Assembly: GCA_965200535.1 (NCBI GenBank)
Contig: CBDAUF010000001.1
Span: 1,674,001 to 1,738,000, forward strand
Origin: MPNO01 sp965200535
Lineage (GTDB): Bacteria > Pseudomonadota > Alphaproteobacteria > MPNO01
Direction: 5' to 3'
DNA length: 64,000 bases
Of this stretch, positions 26,534 through 33,888 are shown in pieces. Position numbers and translations under genes: made by a program. Within the stretch, counting starts at the first letter, position 1; each line of letters starts with the position of its first letter. The notes below the pieces were generated by a model. That model had not been told where the DNA came from and did not search any database. It was given only the letters and a program-made list of their open reading frames with translations.

Positions 26534-28199
26534 CCCGGTAACCGTCCAGGTCCTGCGTAACAAGGTGGCGAGCCTGGTGGAGGAGATGCACTACCACTTC
26601 TACCGGTCGGGCTACTCCACCATCATCCGCGAGTCCCGCGACTTCAGCTGCGTCATCCTCGACGAAAGCGGCGGGCTGATCGTCGCCCCGCCGATGTTCT
26701 TCCACGCCCCGGTCTACAAGCACCTGGTCAAACGCATCATCGGGATTTACGGCGCGGACGGACTCGCCGAGGGCGACATCTTCGTCTGCAACCATCCCTA
26801 CGAGGGCGGGCTGCCGCACGTCTCGGACATGGCCTTCGTCGCGCCGATCTTTGCCGGCGGAGACCTGATCGGCTTCGCCGGCTCGATCGCCCACAAGGCG
26901 GACATCGGCGGGACCAACCCGGGCAGCACCTCGGCCAACGCCACCGAGATCTACCACGAGGGCCTGCTCCTGCCGCCGGTGCGCATCGCGGCGGCGGGGC
27001 ACTACAAGGACGATCTCGAACGCCTGATCCTGGCCAACAGCCGTCAGCCCGAACTGGTCCGCGGCGACATGCGGGCCCAGATTGCGGCGACGCAACTCGG
27101 CGCCGGGCGGATCGCGGACATCTGCGCCCGCTTCGGCGGCGGCGCCGTGAAAGAGGCCTTCGCCGCGATCCTCTCGGGCGCCGCCGCCGCGCTCCGGGCG
27201 GCGATCGCCGCCTTGCCCGACGGCGCCGCCTCGGCCGAGGGGTTCATGGATTCGGACGGGGTCGAGCGCGATCGTCCGGTGCGCTTCGCCTGCACCGTGA
27301 CGATCGAGGGCGAGACCGCGACCTTCGATTTCAGCGCCGCCGACCGGCAGGCCAAGGGACCTATCAACCTTCGTCCCTCGATGGTCGAGGCCTGCTGTTT
27401 CTACGCGCTCATCGGCTGCCTCGGCCCCGATCTCCAGTTCAACGACGGGATGCGGGATGCGGTTCGCTTCATCTATGCGCCGGAAACCGTCACCAACGCG
27501 GCCGCACCGGCGCCGGTATCGAGCTACCAGATGGCGAACCTCAAGCTGGTCGACGTGATCCTCGAGGCGCTGTCCGCCTTCAAGCCGGACCGTGCGGTCG
27601 CCAACGCGGCATCGAGCGGCGCGCTGATGATCCAGTGGCTCGCGGGCGGGCGCGCCGGCCAGGCCAGCCTGCAATACGAGATCATCGGCTCGGCCTACGG
27701 CGGCGGAAACGGGCACGATGGGGCTTCGGCCGTCGCCACCCACCTGTCGAACCTCCACATCACGCCCATCGAGATCATCGAATCCGAGTTTCCTTGCCGC
27801 ATTCCGCGCTTCGAACTGATGGCCGATTCCGGCGGCGCCGGCACTTGGCGCGGCGGACTCGGGCTCCGCCGCGAATACGAACTGCTGCAGGACGCGGTGG
27901 TCGTCCGGCGTTACGACCGGGCGCGCTTCCCGCCCGCCGGACTCGCCGGGGGCAGGGAGGGACAGGCCAGCCGTTTCGTGATCCGCCACGGAACGCCGGA
28001 AGCGGAGGTGACCGCGCCGTCCGGACGCTTCGAGCTCGCCGCCGGGGACCGGCTTCTGCTCGAGACCGCAGCCGGCGGCGGCTACGGCGACCCGGCGGCG
28101 CGCGATGCGGAAGCGGTGGCGCGCGACGTTGCGGAGGGCTATGTCAGCGAAGAGGCTGCGAAGCGCGACTACGGCGGCGGACGCCGGGCGCCGGAATAG
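26526..28199 (+). CDS. Hydantoinase/oxoprolinase family protein, B subunit (HyuB-like)
   Basis: A 557-residue HyuB partner of the preceding A subunit. Family landmarks are the opening PVTVQVLRNKVASLVEEM, the metal-site region CNHPYEGGLPHVSDM, IAHKADIGGTNPGS, and the glycine-rich end LLLETAAGGGYGDP. Its ATG lies inside the last codons of hyuA, so the two are translationally coupled. A third (gamma) subunit as in acetone carboxylase is not present, which favours a hydantoinase or oxoprolinase role. Confidence 0.92.
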   Translation: MVDPVTVQVLRNKVASLVEEMHYHFYRSGYSTIIRESRDFSCVILDESGGLIVAPPMFFHAPVYKHLVKRIIGIYGADGLAEGDIFVCNHPYEGGLPHVSDMAFVAPIFAGGDLIGFAGSIAHKADIGGTNPGSTSANATEIYHEGLLLPPVRIAAAGHYKDDLERLILANSRQPELVRGDMRAQIAATQLGAGRIADICARFGGGAVKEAFAAILSGAAAALRAAIAALPDGAASAEGFMDSDGVERDRPVRFACTVTIEGETATFDFSAADRQAKGPINLRPSMVEACCFYALIGCLGPDLQFNDGMRDAVRFIYAPETVTNAAAPAPVSSYQMANLKLVDVILEALSAFKPDRAVANAASSGALMIQWLAGGRAGQASLQYEIIGSAYGGGNGHDGASAVATHLSNLHITPIEIIESEFPCRIPRFELMADSGGAGTWRGGLGLRREYELLQDAVVVRRYDRARFPPAGLAGGREGQASRFVIRHGTPEAEVTAPSGRFELAAGDRLLLETAAGGGYGDPAARDAEAVARDVAEGYVSEEAAKRDYGGGRRAPE

Positions 28200-28326
28200 G
28201 CACGCGGACAAACCGGGGGTCCAACGCCCGACGCGTCGGGACTGACCGCGGCCTGGCAGAGCGGCGCCTGCCGGTCGCCGCACAGGCAGGCAGCTTGGCC
28301 CCAGCCGCCGCGTACCGTTTCTCCGC

Positions 28327-28722
28327 TTATCCGGCGCTTCCGATGCGAGCGGTAACCTCGATCTCGACCTTCATCTCGGGCAGCGCCAGCGCCGCGATCA
28401 CGGTGGTGTTGGCTGGGCGGATGCCGGCAAATGCCTCGCCGATCGCCTCGCACACCGGCATCAGATCGGCGCGGTCGGCGATGTAGACCGCCACGCGCAG
28501 CACATCGGCCAGTGCGGCGCCGGCCTCATCGAGCGCAGCCTCTACATGACCGAGTGCAAGCCGGGTCTGCTCGGCCGCATCGAGCGGGAAAGTGCCGGTT
28601 TCCCGGTCCATACCGGTGGTTCCCGAGACATAGACCATATCGCCATCGACGACCGCCCGGGAAAAGCTCGCCAGAGCCTCGAACGGCGTGCCGCTCGAAA
28701 TGCGTCGTCTCGTCATTGCCAT
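28327..28722 (-). CDS. RidA/YjgF-YER057c-UK114 family protein lacking the key Arg
   Basis: A 131-residue trimeric RidA-fold protein (DGDMVYVSGTTGMDRETG, then VAVYIADRADLMPV and the end MKVEIEVTARIG). The Arg that anchors the imine intermediate in true RidA (Arg105 in the PARSxVEV motif of E. coli) is replaced: the segment reads PANTTVIAALALP. It is therefore unlikely to be a classic imine deaminase and belongs with the Rid4-7-like groups that accompany catabolic operons (RutC is one such relative). ATG 28722 follows GAGAGGAG. It converges on hyuB, with a 127-bp gap. Confidence 0.88.
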   Translation of the reverse strand: MAMTRRRISSGTPFEALASFSRAVVDGDMVYVSGTTGMDRETGTFPLDAAEQTRLALGHVEAALDEAGAALADVLRVAVYIADRADLMPVCEAIGEAFAGIRPANTTVIAALALPEMKVEIEVTARIGSAG

Positions 28723-28911
28723 CTCCTCTCGCGACCGCTCGACCGACGTTACCCGACCGGTCGCAACCGGCAGTGCGGAGCGAGCTCGTATTCGCACCGA
28801 CTTGCGTGCCTCAATACTCACCGGACGGGGGCGCAACAACCCGTCTCGCGGGCCGGCAACGGCACCCGCCAGGATGCCTTCCGGATCGTCCCCTCGTTCC
28901 CGCGCCGATCC

Positions 28912-28939
28912 TTGTCCGGCACCGGCGGGGTTCTATAAT
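28912..28939 (+). promoter_or_regulatory. Sigma70-like promoter predicting a leaderless mRNA
   Basis: A perfect -10 box TATAAT (28934-28939) and a -35-like TTGTCC (28912-28917) are separated by 16 bp. Transcription would start about 7 bases after the -10 box, at 28946, which is the A of the ATG of the coiled-coil gene. No Shine-Dalgarno sequence precedes that ATG. The pair therefore predicts a leaderless transcript. Confidence 0.6.
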
Positions 28940-28945
28940 CGAACC

Positions 28946-29533
28946 ATGACCGAGGCGATCGCGTTCGACACTCACCGCTTCGTCAAACGCTTGACGGAGA
29001 GCGGCTTCACCGAGAGGCAGGCCGAGACGCTGGCCGAGGAGCATGTCGCCCTGCTCAACGCCAACCTCGCGACCAAGGCCGACATCGCTCGGGTGGAGGC
29101 CGGTGTCGATGCCTTGCGTCAGGAAACCAAGGCCGACATCGCCCGGGTGGAGGCCAACATCGATGCCTTGCGCCAGGAAACCAAGGCCGACATCGATGCC
29201 TTGCGCCAGGAAACCAAGGCCGACATCGCCCGGGTGGAGGCCAACATCGATGCCTTGCGCCAAGAAACCAAAGCTGACATCGCTCGGGTTGAGGCCAGCG
29301 TGGACGCCTTGCGCCAGGAAACCAGGGCCGACATCGCCCGGGTGAAGGCCGACATCGATGCCTTGCGCCAGGAAACCAGCGCGAATATTGAAACCCTGCG
29401 CCAGGAAACCAGAGTCGGCATGGCCGCAGTCGAGGTCAAGATCGAGGCGGTCAAAGCCGACCTCCTGAAATGGTTGTTCGGCGCGTTGATCGCCCAAGGC
29501 GGCCTGATCGTCGCCCTGGTGAAACTGCTTTAG
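28946..29533 (+). CDS. Repetitive coiled-coil protein with C-terminal membrane anchor (DUF1640/CCDC90-like)
   Basis: A 195-residue protein resembling bacterial DUF1640 / mitochondrial CCDC90 (MCU regulator-like) proteins. Residues 1-43 carry the family head FDTHRFVKRLTESGFTE-QAETLAEEH. Residues 45-156 are tandem coiled-coil units of 18 residues (ADIARVEANIDALRQETK type) with two shortened 11-residue units. Residues 174-194 form one hydrophobic membrane segment at the very C-terminus, so it is tail-anchored with the coil in the cytoplasm or periplasm. The start is fixed by the family head; no ribosome-binding site is seen and the promoter touches the ATG. It stands alone between a divergent RidA-like gene and a convergent dehydrogenase. 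Function unknown. Confidence 0.85.
   Translation: MTEAIAFDTHRFVKRLTESGFTERQAETLAEEHVALLNANLATKADIARVEAGVDALRQETKADIARVEANIDALRQETKADIDALRQETKADIARVEANIDALRQETKADIARVEASVDALRQETRADIARVKADIDALRQETSANIETLRQETRVGMAAVEVKIEAVKADLLKWLFGALIAQGGLIVALVKLL
29078..29413 (+). repeat. Tandem 54-bp/33-bp coding repeats
   Basis: Inside the coiled-coil gene the DNA repeats in units of 54 bp (five full units, 18 codons each) interrupted by two 33-bp units (11 codons: ADIDALRQETK and ANIETLRQETR). The units are nearly identical at DNA level in the middle (for example GATGCCTTGCGCCAGGAAAC recurs), so recent expansion by slippage or unequal crossing is likely. Length variation keeps the reading frame and the coiled-coil register is only partly disturbed. 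Confidence 0.9.
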
Positions 29534-29714
29534 GGACGCCCGCATCACAACCGGTGTTGCGGCGCGAAGACTGCGGACGAGCCGGATCGTCACCGATCGG
29601 CTCCCGTCGGCCGGTCCGGTTTCGATGCCGCCACCGGGCCGCGCCGGCTGGTCGACGGAGCGGCGCTGGGGACGCTCCCCGACCGGCAGATTGCGGGTCC
29701 GCATCACCGCCGCC

Positions 29715-30992
29715 TCACAATTTGCCGTCCCTGCTCGGCAGGCCGAGTAGGATGCGGCCGTAATTCGCGCCCTGCGCATCCCAGGCGAGCGCGATGTGGG
29801 AAGCGAGCGTGTGCATGTCGCGCCAGTGACGCTGCAGCGGCGATCCCGCCGCGTTGCCGATCGCTCCGCTCAGCGCCATCAGCCGGTCGACCGCCTGCAC
29901 CAGGAGCCTGCCCGCGTAACTGTCATTGCGCCGCCATCGGTGGCGTTCCTCCAGGCTCGGCGCTTCTCCCGCCTCCGCCCTGGCGTGAACTTCCCGGCAA
30001 TCGCGCCGCAGCAGCGTCCAGGCGGCATCGATTTCGGCTGCCGCCTCGCCCACGCGAAGCTGCGCCGTCGGCTCTTCGGCGAGCCTGGAGCCGCTCTGCA
30101 TGTGCTGGGCGCCGAGCCTCTCGACCGTCAGCGCCAGCGCGCCGCGGGCAATGCCTACCGCGGGCGCCACGATTCCCTTGCCGAACAGCGAGAATAGCGG
30201 CATGCGGTAGAGCGGGCCCGGATTCGCCGTGCTGCCGCGCGTGGGCTCGCCGCGGCAGGACTCCGAGCGGATCGTCCAGTCTTCTGGGATGAACAGATCG
30301 CGGCAGATCATCGACCTCGAGCCGGTGCCGCGCAGACCCGCGGCGTTCCAGTCGTCGACCAGTTCGACCGCACTCACCGGAGCGAGGCCGTACCGGTGCT
30401 CCATACCGTCGCGATCGAGCCTCGGCGTCATCATGTTGAAATGATTCCACCGGCAGACATCGACCCCGCTCGCCAGCGTCCACGTGCCGTCCAGCAAGAA
30501 CCCGCCATCGACCGGAGCGACCCGGGAATCCGCGGTCGGGGTCGAGCCGGAGATCAGCGCATCGGGATCCTCTCCCCAGACCGCGTCCTGAGCGCCGACG
30601 TCGAACATGCCGTGCATCCAGCTATGGCTCGCGACCACCGAATGGACCCAGGCGGTCGAACCGCAGGCCATGCCGAGTTCCGCGGCGAGATCGACCTGCA
30701 GCATGTAATCGAGCTCGTAGCCGCCGTATCGCTCGGGCTGATAAATCCGGTAGAGGCCGGCCTCCACAAGCTCGGCCTGGGTCGCATCGGGCAGCCGCCG
30801 GATCAGATCCGCTTCCGCCGCCCGCCCGGCAATCGCCGGCAGAAGCGCCCGCGCGCGGTCGATGAGCTGCTCGCGAGAGACCGCCCGCGCGCTGCTGTCC
30901 GTCGCCGCCGCAGCCCCGTCGCCGGGGACGCCGACGAGCGGCTGTCGGCCGGTCCGATCCGGATACAGATGCATCGGCTGTCCCTCGGCCAT
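29715..30992 (-). CDS. Acyl-CoA-dehydrogenase-fold flavoprotein (HpaB/HsaA-like monooxygenase group)
   Basis: A 425-residue protein of the acyl-CoA dehydrogenase fold, in the two-component flavin-dependent hydroxylase branch (HsaA, p-hydroxyphenylacetate hydroxylase oxygenase and DszC relatives). Evidence: PERYGGYELDYMLQVDLAAELGMACGST-type N-terminal domain, a central beta-domain (DGGFLLDGTWTLASGVD), and GTGSRSMICRDLFIPED, followed by the helical C-terminal domain. Such enzymes use reduced FMN/FAD from a reductase to hydroxylate or desulfurise substrates; no reductase gene is next to it. ATG 30992 is chosen; a second in-frame ATG lies at 30974. The DUF1194 gene follows upstream on the same strand (24-bp gap). 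Confidence 0.83.
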   Translation of the reverse strand: MAEGQPMHLYPDRTGRQPLVGVPGDGAAAATDSSARAVSREQLIDRARALLPAIAGRAAEADLIRRLPDATQAELVEAGLYRIYQPERYGGYELDYMLQVDLAAELGMACGSTAWVHSVVASHSWMHGMFDVGAQDAVWGEDPDALISGSTPTADSRVAPVDGGFLLDGTWTLASGVDVCRWNHFNMMTPRLDRDGMEHRYGLAPVSAVELVDDWNAAGLRGTGSRSMICRDLFIPEDWTIRSESCRGEPTRGSTANPGPLYRMPLFSLFGKGIVAPAVGIARGALALTVERLGAQHMQSGSRLAEEPTAQLRVGEAAAEIDAAWTLLRRDCREVHARAEAGEAPSLEERHRWRRNDSYAGRLLVQAVDRLMALSGAIGNAAGSPLQRHWRDMHTLASHIALAWDAQGANYGRILLGLPSRDGKL

Positions 30993-31015
30993 GCCGGCCG
31001 CCCGACGGTCTTCCC

Positions 31016-31741
31016 CTATGGCGTGCGGCTTTTTCTCGCCGCGTGCCGTACCGGGGTTGGCCGCCCGGCGATCTCGAGGATCATCTTCCTGAGGATCGCA
31101 TCGGCGAACGACCGGCGGTCCTTCGCCGCGATCACGAACGAGGCCGGACCCCCGGTAACCGCCGCGCGGTAATAGGCGTCCAGATCGGGCATGCCCGGGC
31201 GCGCGATCGCCAGGCCGTTGACCGTCATGCCGGCGGCAACTGCGCGATCGCGGACGAGTTCGACCGGCTGTCCCGTCGTATTCGGGCCATCGCCGGAGAC
31301 GTCGATAACCCGACGAGTGCCCTCGAACCCGTTGCCGGCGATCGAGGCGGCCGCGAGGGCCACGGCATCGCCGATCGCGTTCCCTCCGGGGCAGTACATG
31401 TGGGGCAGGGTGAGGATCTTCCCGCCGAACGACCGGGCGCTCTCGAGACCGCCGATGCGCATCCAGTCCACGCTGACGCGCTCGCATGCCGGACCGGCGA
31501 ACTCGATATAGGCCACCGCGATCGAGCGCAGGAAGCCGCTGCCGATCGCCCGGAGCACACGCGGGTTAACGAGCGCGTCGGCATAGCCGTGGCGTTGAAG
31601 CTGCGTCTCCGCCTCGTCGATGCTGCCCGACGCATCCACGACGAAGGCAAGCTCCAGATCGACCGCCGCAGGCTGCGCGCGGACCGCAACGGCGAAACAC
31701 AGAAAAACCAGCCCGGCAACGGCGCACAATCTCCCCCGCAT
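31016..31741 (-). CDS. Secreted DUF1194 (von Willebrand factor A-like) protein
   Basis: A 241-residue exported protein. It has an N-terminal signal peptide (MRGRLCAVAGLVFLCFAVAV, cleavage near RAQP) followed by a VWA-like domain of the DUF1194 family: the MIDAS-like D-x-S-x-S motif in FVVDASGSIDEAE and the second acidic motif DVSGDGPNTTG. It probably binds a divalent ion and a partner protein in the periplasm. The ATG follows GGGAGGGGAC, a strong ribosome-binding site. It is the promoter-proximal gene of a two-gene leftward unit with the flavoprotein. Physiological role unknown. Confidence 0.88.
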   Translation of the reverse strand: MRGRLCAVAGLVFLCFAVAVRAQPAAVDLELAFVVDASGSIDEAETQLQRHGYADALVNPRVLRAIGSGFLRSIAVAYIEFAGPACERVSVDWMRIGGLESARSFGGKILTLPHMYCPGGNAIGDAVALAAASIAGNGFEGTRRVIDVSGDGPNTTGQPVELVRDRAVAAGMTVNGLAIARPGMPDLDAYYRAAVTGGPASFVIAAKDRRSFADAILRKMILEIAGRPTPVRHAARKSRTP

Positions 31742-32173
31742 GTCCCCTCCCGGTCCATGGCCGCGCACATCCGGCGGACGGACTTTAGCACCCGGCGCCC
31801 CCTCTTCAACGCCGACCCGCCATCATGCCCGAAAAACGCTCAACATCCGGCAGTCTTACGGGCACATCCAATAAGGACTTACAATTTGAAGATGTATTTC
31901 CTTCTATTCTATTCAATCTTAGATCGCGGTAACAGCGATGACACGGAAGGGGCCCCGGGAGCGGTGAACGCCGCAAGCAGAACGCGTCGGGGCCCGGCCG
32001 GACCCGGTTTGCGGATTGTTCCGGTAATCCGGGACGGCGGGGCCGCCGACAATCGGGCGGACAGCGGCCCGGACGACGGGGTATGTTCGGAGAGCGGGTC
32101 GGAGAGCGTTCGTCCTCGGGGCCCGCGAAAACGCCGGACACTGTCCGGGATTGGCGCAACAGGGGCGGAAACG
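31742..32173. other. 432-bp divergent intergenic region with AT-rich island
   Basis: No gene is seen in this stretch between the divergent DUF1194 and dehydrogenase genes. Bases 31865-31925 are far richer in A and T than anything nearby and include a TTGAAG (31886-31891) and a TATTCA (31910-31915) 18 bp apart, a possible rightward promoter, although it lies about 260 bp before the dehydrogenase start. The rest is GC-rich without clear hairpin or repeat. Confidence 0.4.
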
Positions 32174-33022
32174 ATGGATCGCGTCGGTATCGTCGGGCCG
32201 GGCCGGATGGGGCTCGCCATGATCAAACACCTGGTCGGGGCCGGGTTCACCGTTTCGGCGACCGACATCGACCCCGGCCGGCTGGCGATGGCGGAAGCGG
32301 AGGGGGCGCGCGCCGAACCCTCGGCCGCCGCACTCGGCCGCGGCTGCGACTACGCCATCGTCGCCGTCGGGTTCGATGCGGAAACGCTCGCGGTCACGGT
32401 GGGCGAAGACGGGCTGATCGACGCGATGGCGCCGGGTTCCTGCATCGCGGTCTGTTCCACCTCCTCGCCGGAGACCGTGCGGTCGGTCGCCGACAGGGCG
32501 GCGGAGCGCGGGATCGATGTTTTCGACGCCCCGATCTGCCGCGGCCGCTGGGCGGCCGACGAAGGAACGCTGCTGGCGCTGGTCGGCGGCACCGATGCGG
32601 CGGTCGAGCGGTCGCGCCCGGTCTTCTCGACGTTCTGCTCGGACATCGCCCATCTCGGCCCGGTCGGACACGGCCAGTTCGGCAAGGCAATGAACAACTT
32701 CCTGATGTGGATCGCCGGCGTCGGACTGATCGAGGCGGGGCGGCTTGCCGAGGCCTTCGGCGCCGATCTCGTCAAGCTGCGCGAGGCGCTGCTGATCAGT
32801 TCGGCGCGCTCGGCGACGCTCGAGGACTGGGACCGCATGACCTTCACCTGGGCGCTGAAGGACATGCAGATCGTCTCGCAGATGGCGGATGCGGCCGGGG
32901 AATCGATGCCGCTCGCCGGCCAGATCCGCGAGATGGTCAAGGAGGCGCGGCGCATCAAGGCGTCGGACCCGCCCGACTGGTCGGGCGAGGGCGCGGTGCC
33001 GCTGGACCGACGGCCGGGATGA
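32174..33022 (+). CDS. 3-hydroxyisobutyrate-dehydrogenase-family NAD(P)-dependent oxidoreductase
   Basis: A 282-residue beta-hydroxyacid dehydrogenase. The dinucleotide loop VGIVGPGRMGLAMIKHL opens the Rossmann domain (GPGRMG instead of the usual GLGxMG), the substrate motif FDAPICRGRWAADEGTL occupies the place of D-A-P-V-S-G-G, and the catalytic Lys is in GQFGKAMNN. The Ser/Gly-Gly of classical members is replaced by Cys-Arg-Gly-Arg, so the substrate probably differs from 3-hydroxyisobutyrate. ATG 32174 follows GGCGGAAACG. It converges on the SDR gene with a 15-bp gap. Confidence 0.88.
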   Translation: MDRVGIVGPGRMGLAMIKHLVGAGFTVSATDIDPGRLAMAEAEGARAEPSAAALGRGCDYAIVAVGFDAETLAVTVGEDGLIDAMAPGSCIAVCSTSSPETVRSVADRAAERGIDVFDAPICRGRWAADEGTLLALVGGTDAAVERSRPVFSTFCSDIAHLGPVGHGQFGKAMNNFLMWIAGVGLIEAGRLAEAFGADLVKLREALLISSARSATLEDWDRMTFTWALKDMQIVSQMADAAGESMPLAGQIREMVKEARRIKASDPPDWSGEGAVPLDRRPG

Positions 33023-33037
33023 CCGCGGGCGCGGCGG

Positions 33038-33784
33038 TCAGATGGCCTCCATCGCCATCACCCCGCCGTCGGCAAAGATGTTCTCGCCGCAGATGAAGCT
33101 CGCCCCGTCGCTGCACAGGAACGCCACGACCTGCGCGGTATCGTCGGGCACGCCGGGGCGGTTGAGCAGATTCTTGAAGTAGCGGTCGGGATCGACCTCC
33201 TGCCTGCCGACCGGCGAGCCGGTGCGGTTGGGCGAGACCGAATTGACCCGGATGCCGTGCGGCGCGAGCTGGAAAGCAAGCGAACGGGTGAGGTTGGCAA
33301 TCCCGCCCTTGGCCGCCGAATAGGCGCAGGCGCTGCCGCGCCCGCGATAGCCCGACGTCGAGCCGATGTTGACGATCTTGCCGGCGATGCCGTTATCGAC
33401 CATGTGGTGGGCGACATGTTTGGCCATCAGGAACGGCGCCTTGAGGGTCACCCGGATGGTGTCGTCCCATTCCTTCTCGGTGATCTCGAGCACGTGCCGG
33501 TTGTCCGAGATGGCGACGTTGTTGACCAGGATGTCGATGCGCCCGAAGCGTTCGGCCACCGAGGCGACCAGCGAGCGGACGGCCTCGTTGTCGGAAACAT
33601 CGGCGACGAAGGCCTCGGCCGTGCGCCCGGCGTCGGCGATCTTGCGCGCCGCCTGATCGGCGCGCGCCGGATCGAGATCGACGACGGCGATCCGCGCCCC
33701 GTCCTCGGCCAGAACTTCGGCGATGCGTTCGCCGATGTTGCGGCCCGCGCCCGTGACAATCGCGACCTGCCCCTCCAGTTTCAC
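33038..33784 (-). CDS. Short-chain dehydrogenase/reductase (SDR), FabG-like
   Basis: A 248-residue classical SDR. It shows the coenzyme loop VTGAGRNIGERIA, the D-rich strand AVVDLDPAR indicating NAD(H) preference, NNVAISD, the catalytic Ser in IGSTSGYRGRG and Tyr-Lys in AYSAAKGGI, and the closing GENIFADGGVMAM. GTG 33784 is preferred to the further upstream start at 33835 because homology begins with KLEGQVAIVTGAG and GGGGGACGG precedes it. Substrate unknown. It diverges from the molybdopterin subunit gene. Confidence 0.92.
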   Translation of the reverse strand: MKLEGQVAIVTGAGRNIGERIAEVLAEDGARIAVVDLDPARADQAARKIADAGRTAEAFVADVSDNEAVRSLVASVAERFGRIDILVNNVAISDNRHVLEITEKEWDDTIRVTLKAPFLMAKHVAHHMVDNGIAGKIVNIGSTSGYRGRGSACAYSAAKGGIANLTRSLAFQLAPHGIRVNSVSPNRTGSPVGRQEVDPDRYFKNLLNRPGVPDDTAQVVAFLCSDGASFICGENIFADGGVMAMEAI

Positions 33785-33888
33785 CGGACCGTCCCCCGCC
33801 TGTGCTAGTTTCGCGCCGCATAGTAACGCGGGCATCGGGGCCGTGAAATCGGCGCCGGCCGCTTTCCGGAACGGGGAGAAGGAAGGGC

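Noticed and set aside
29078..29413. CRISPR-like regular repeats
   Set aside because: The repeats are contiguous, without spacers, and lie in frame within a coiled-coil protein.
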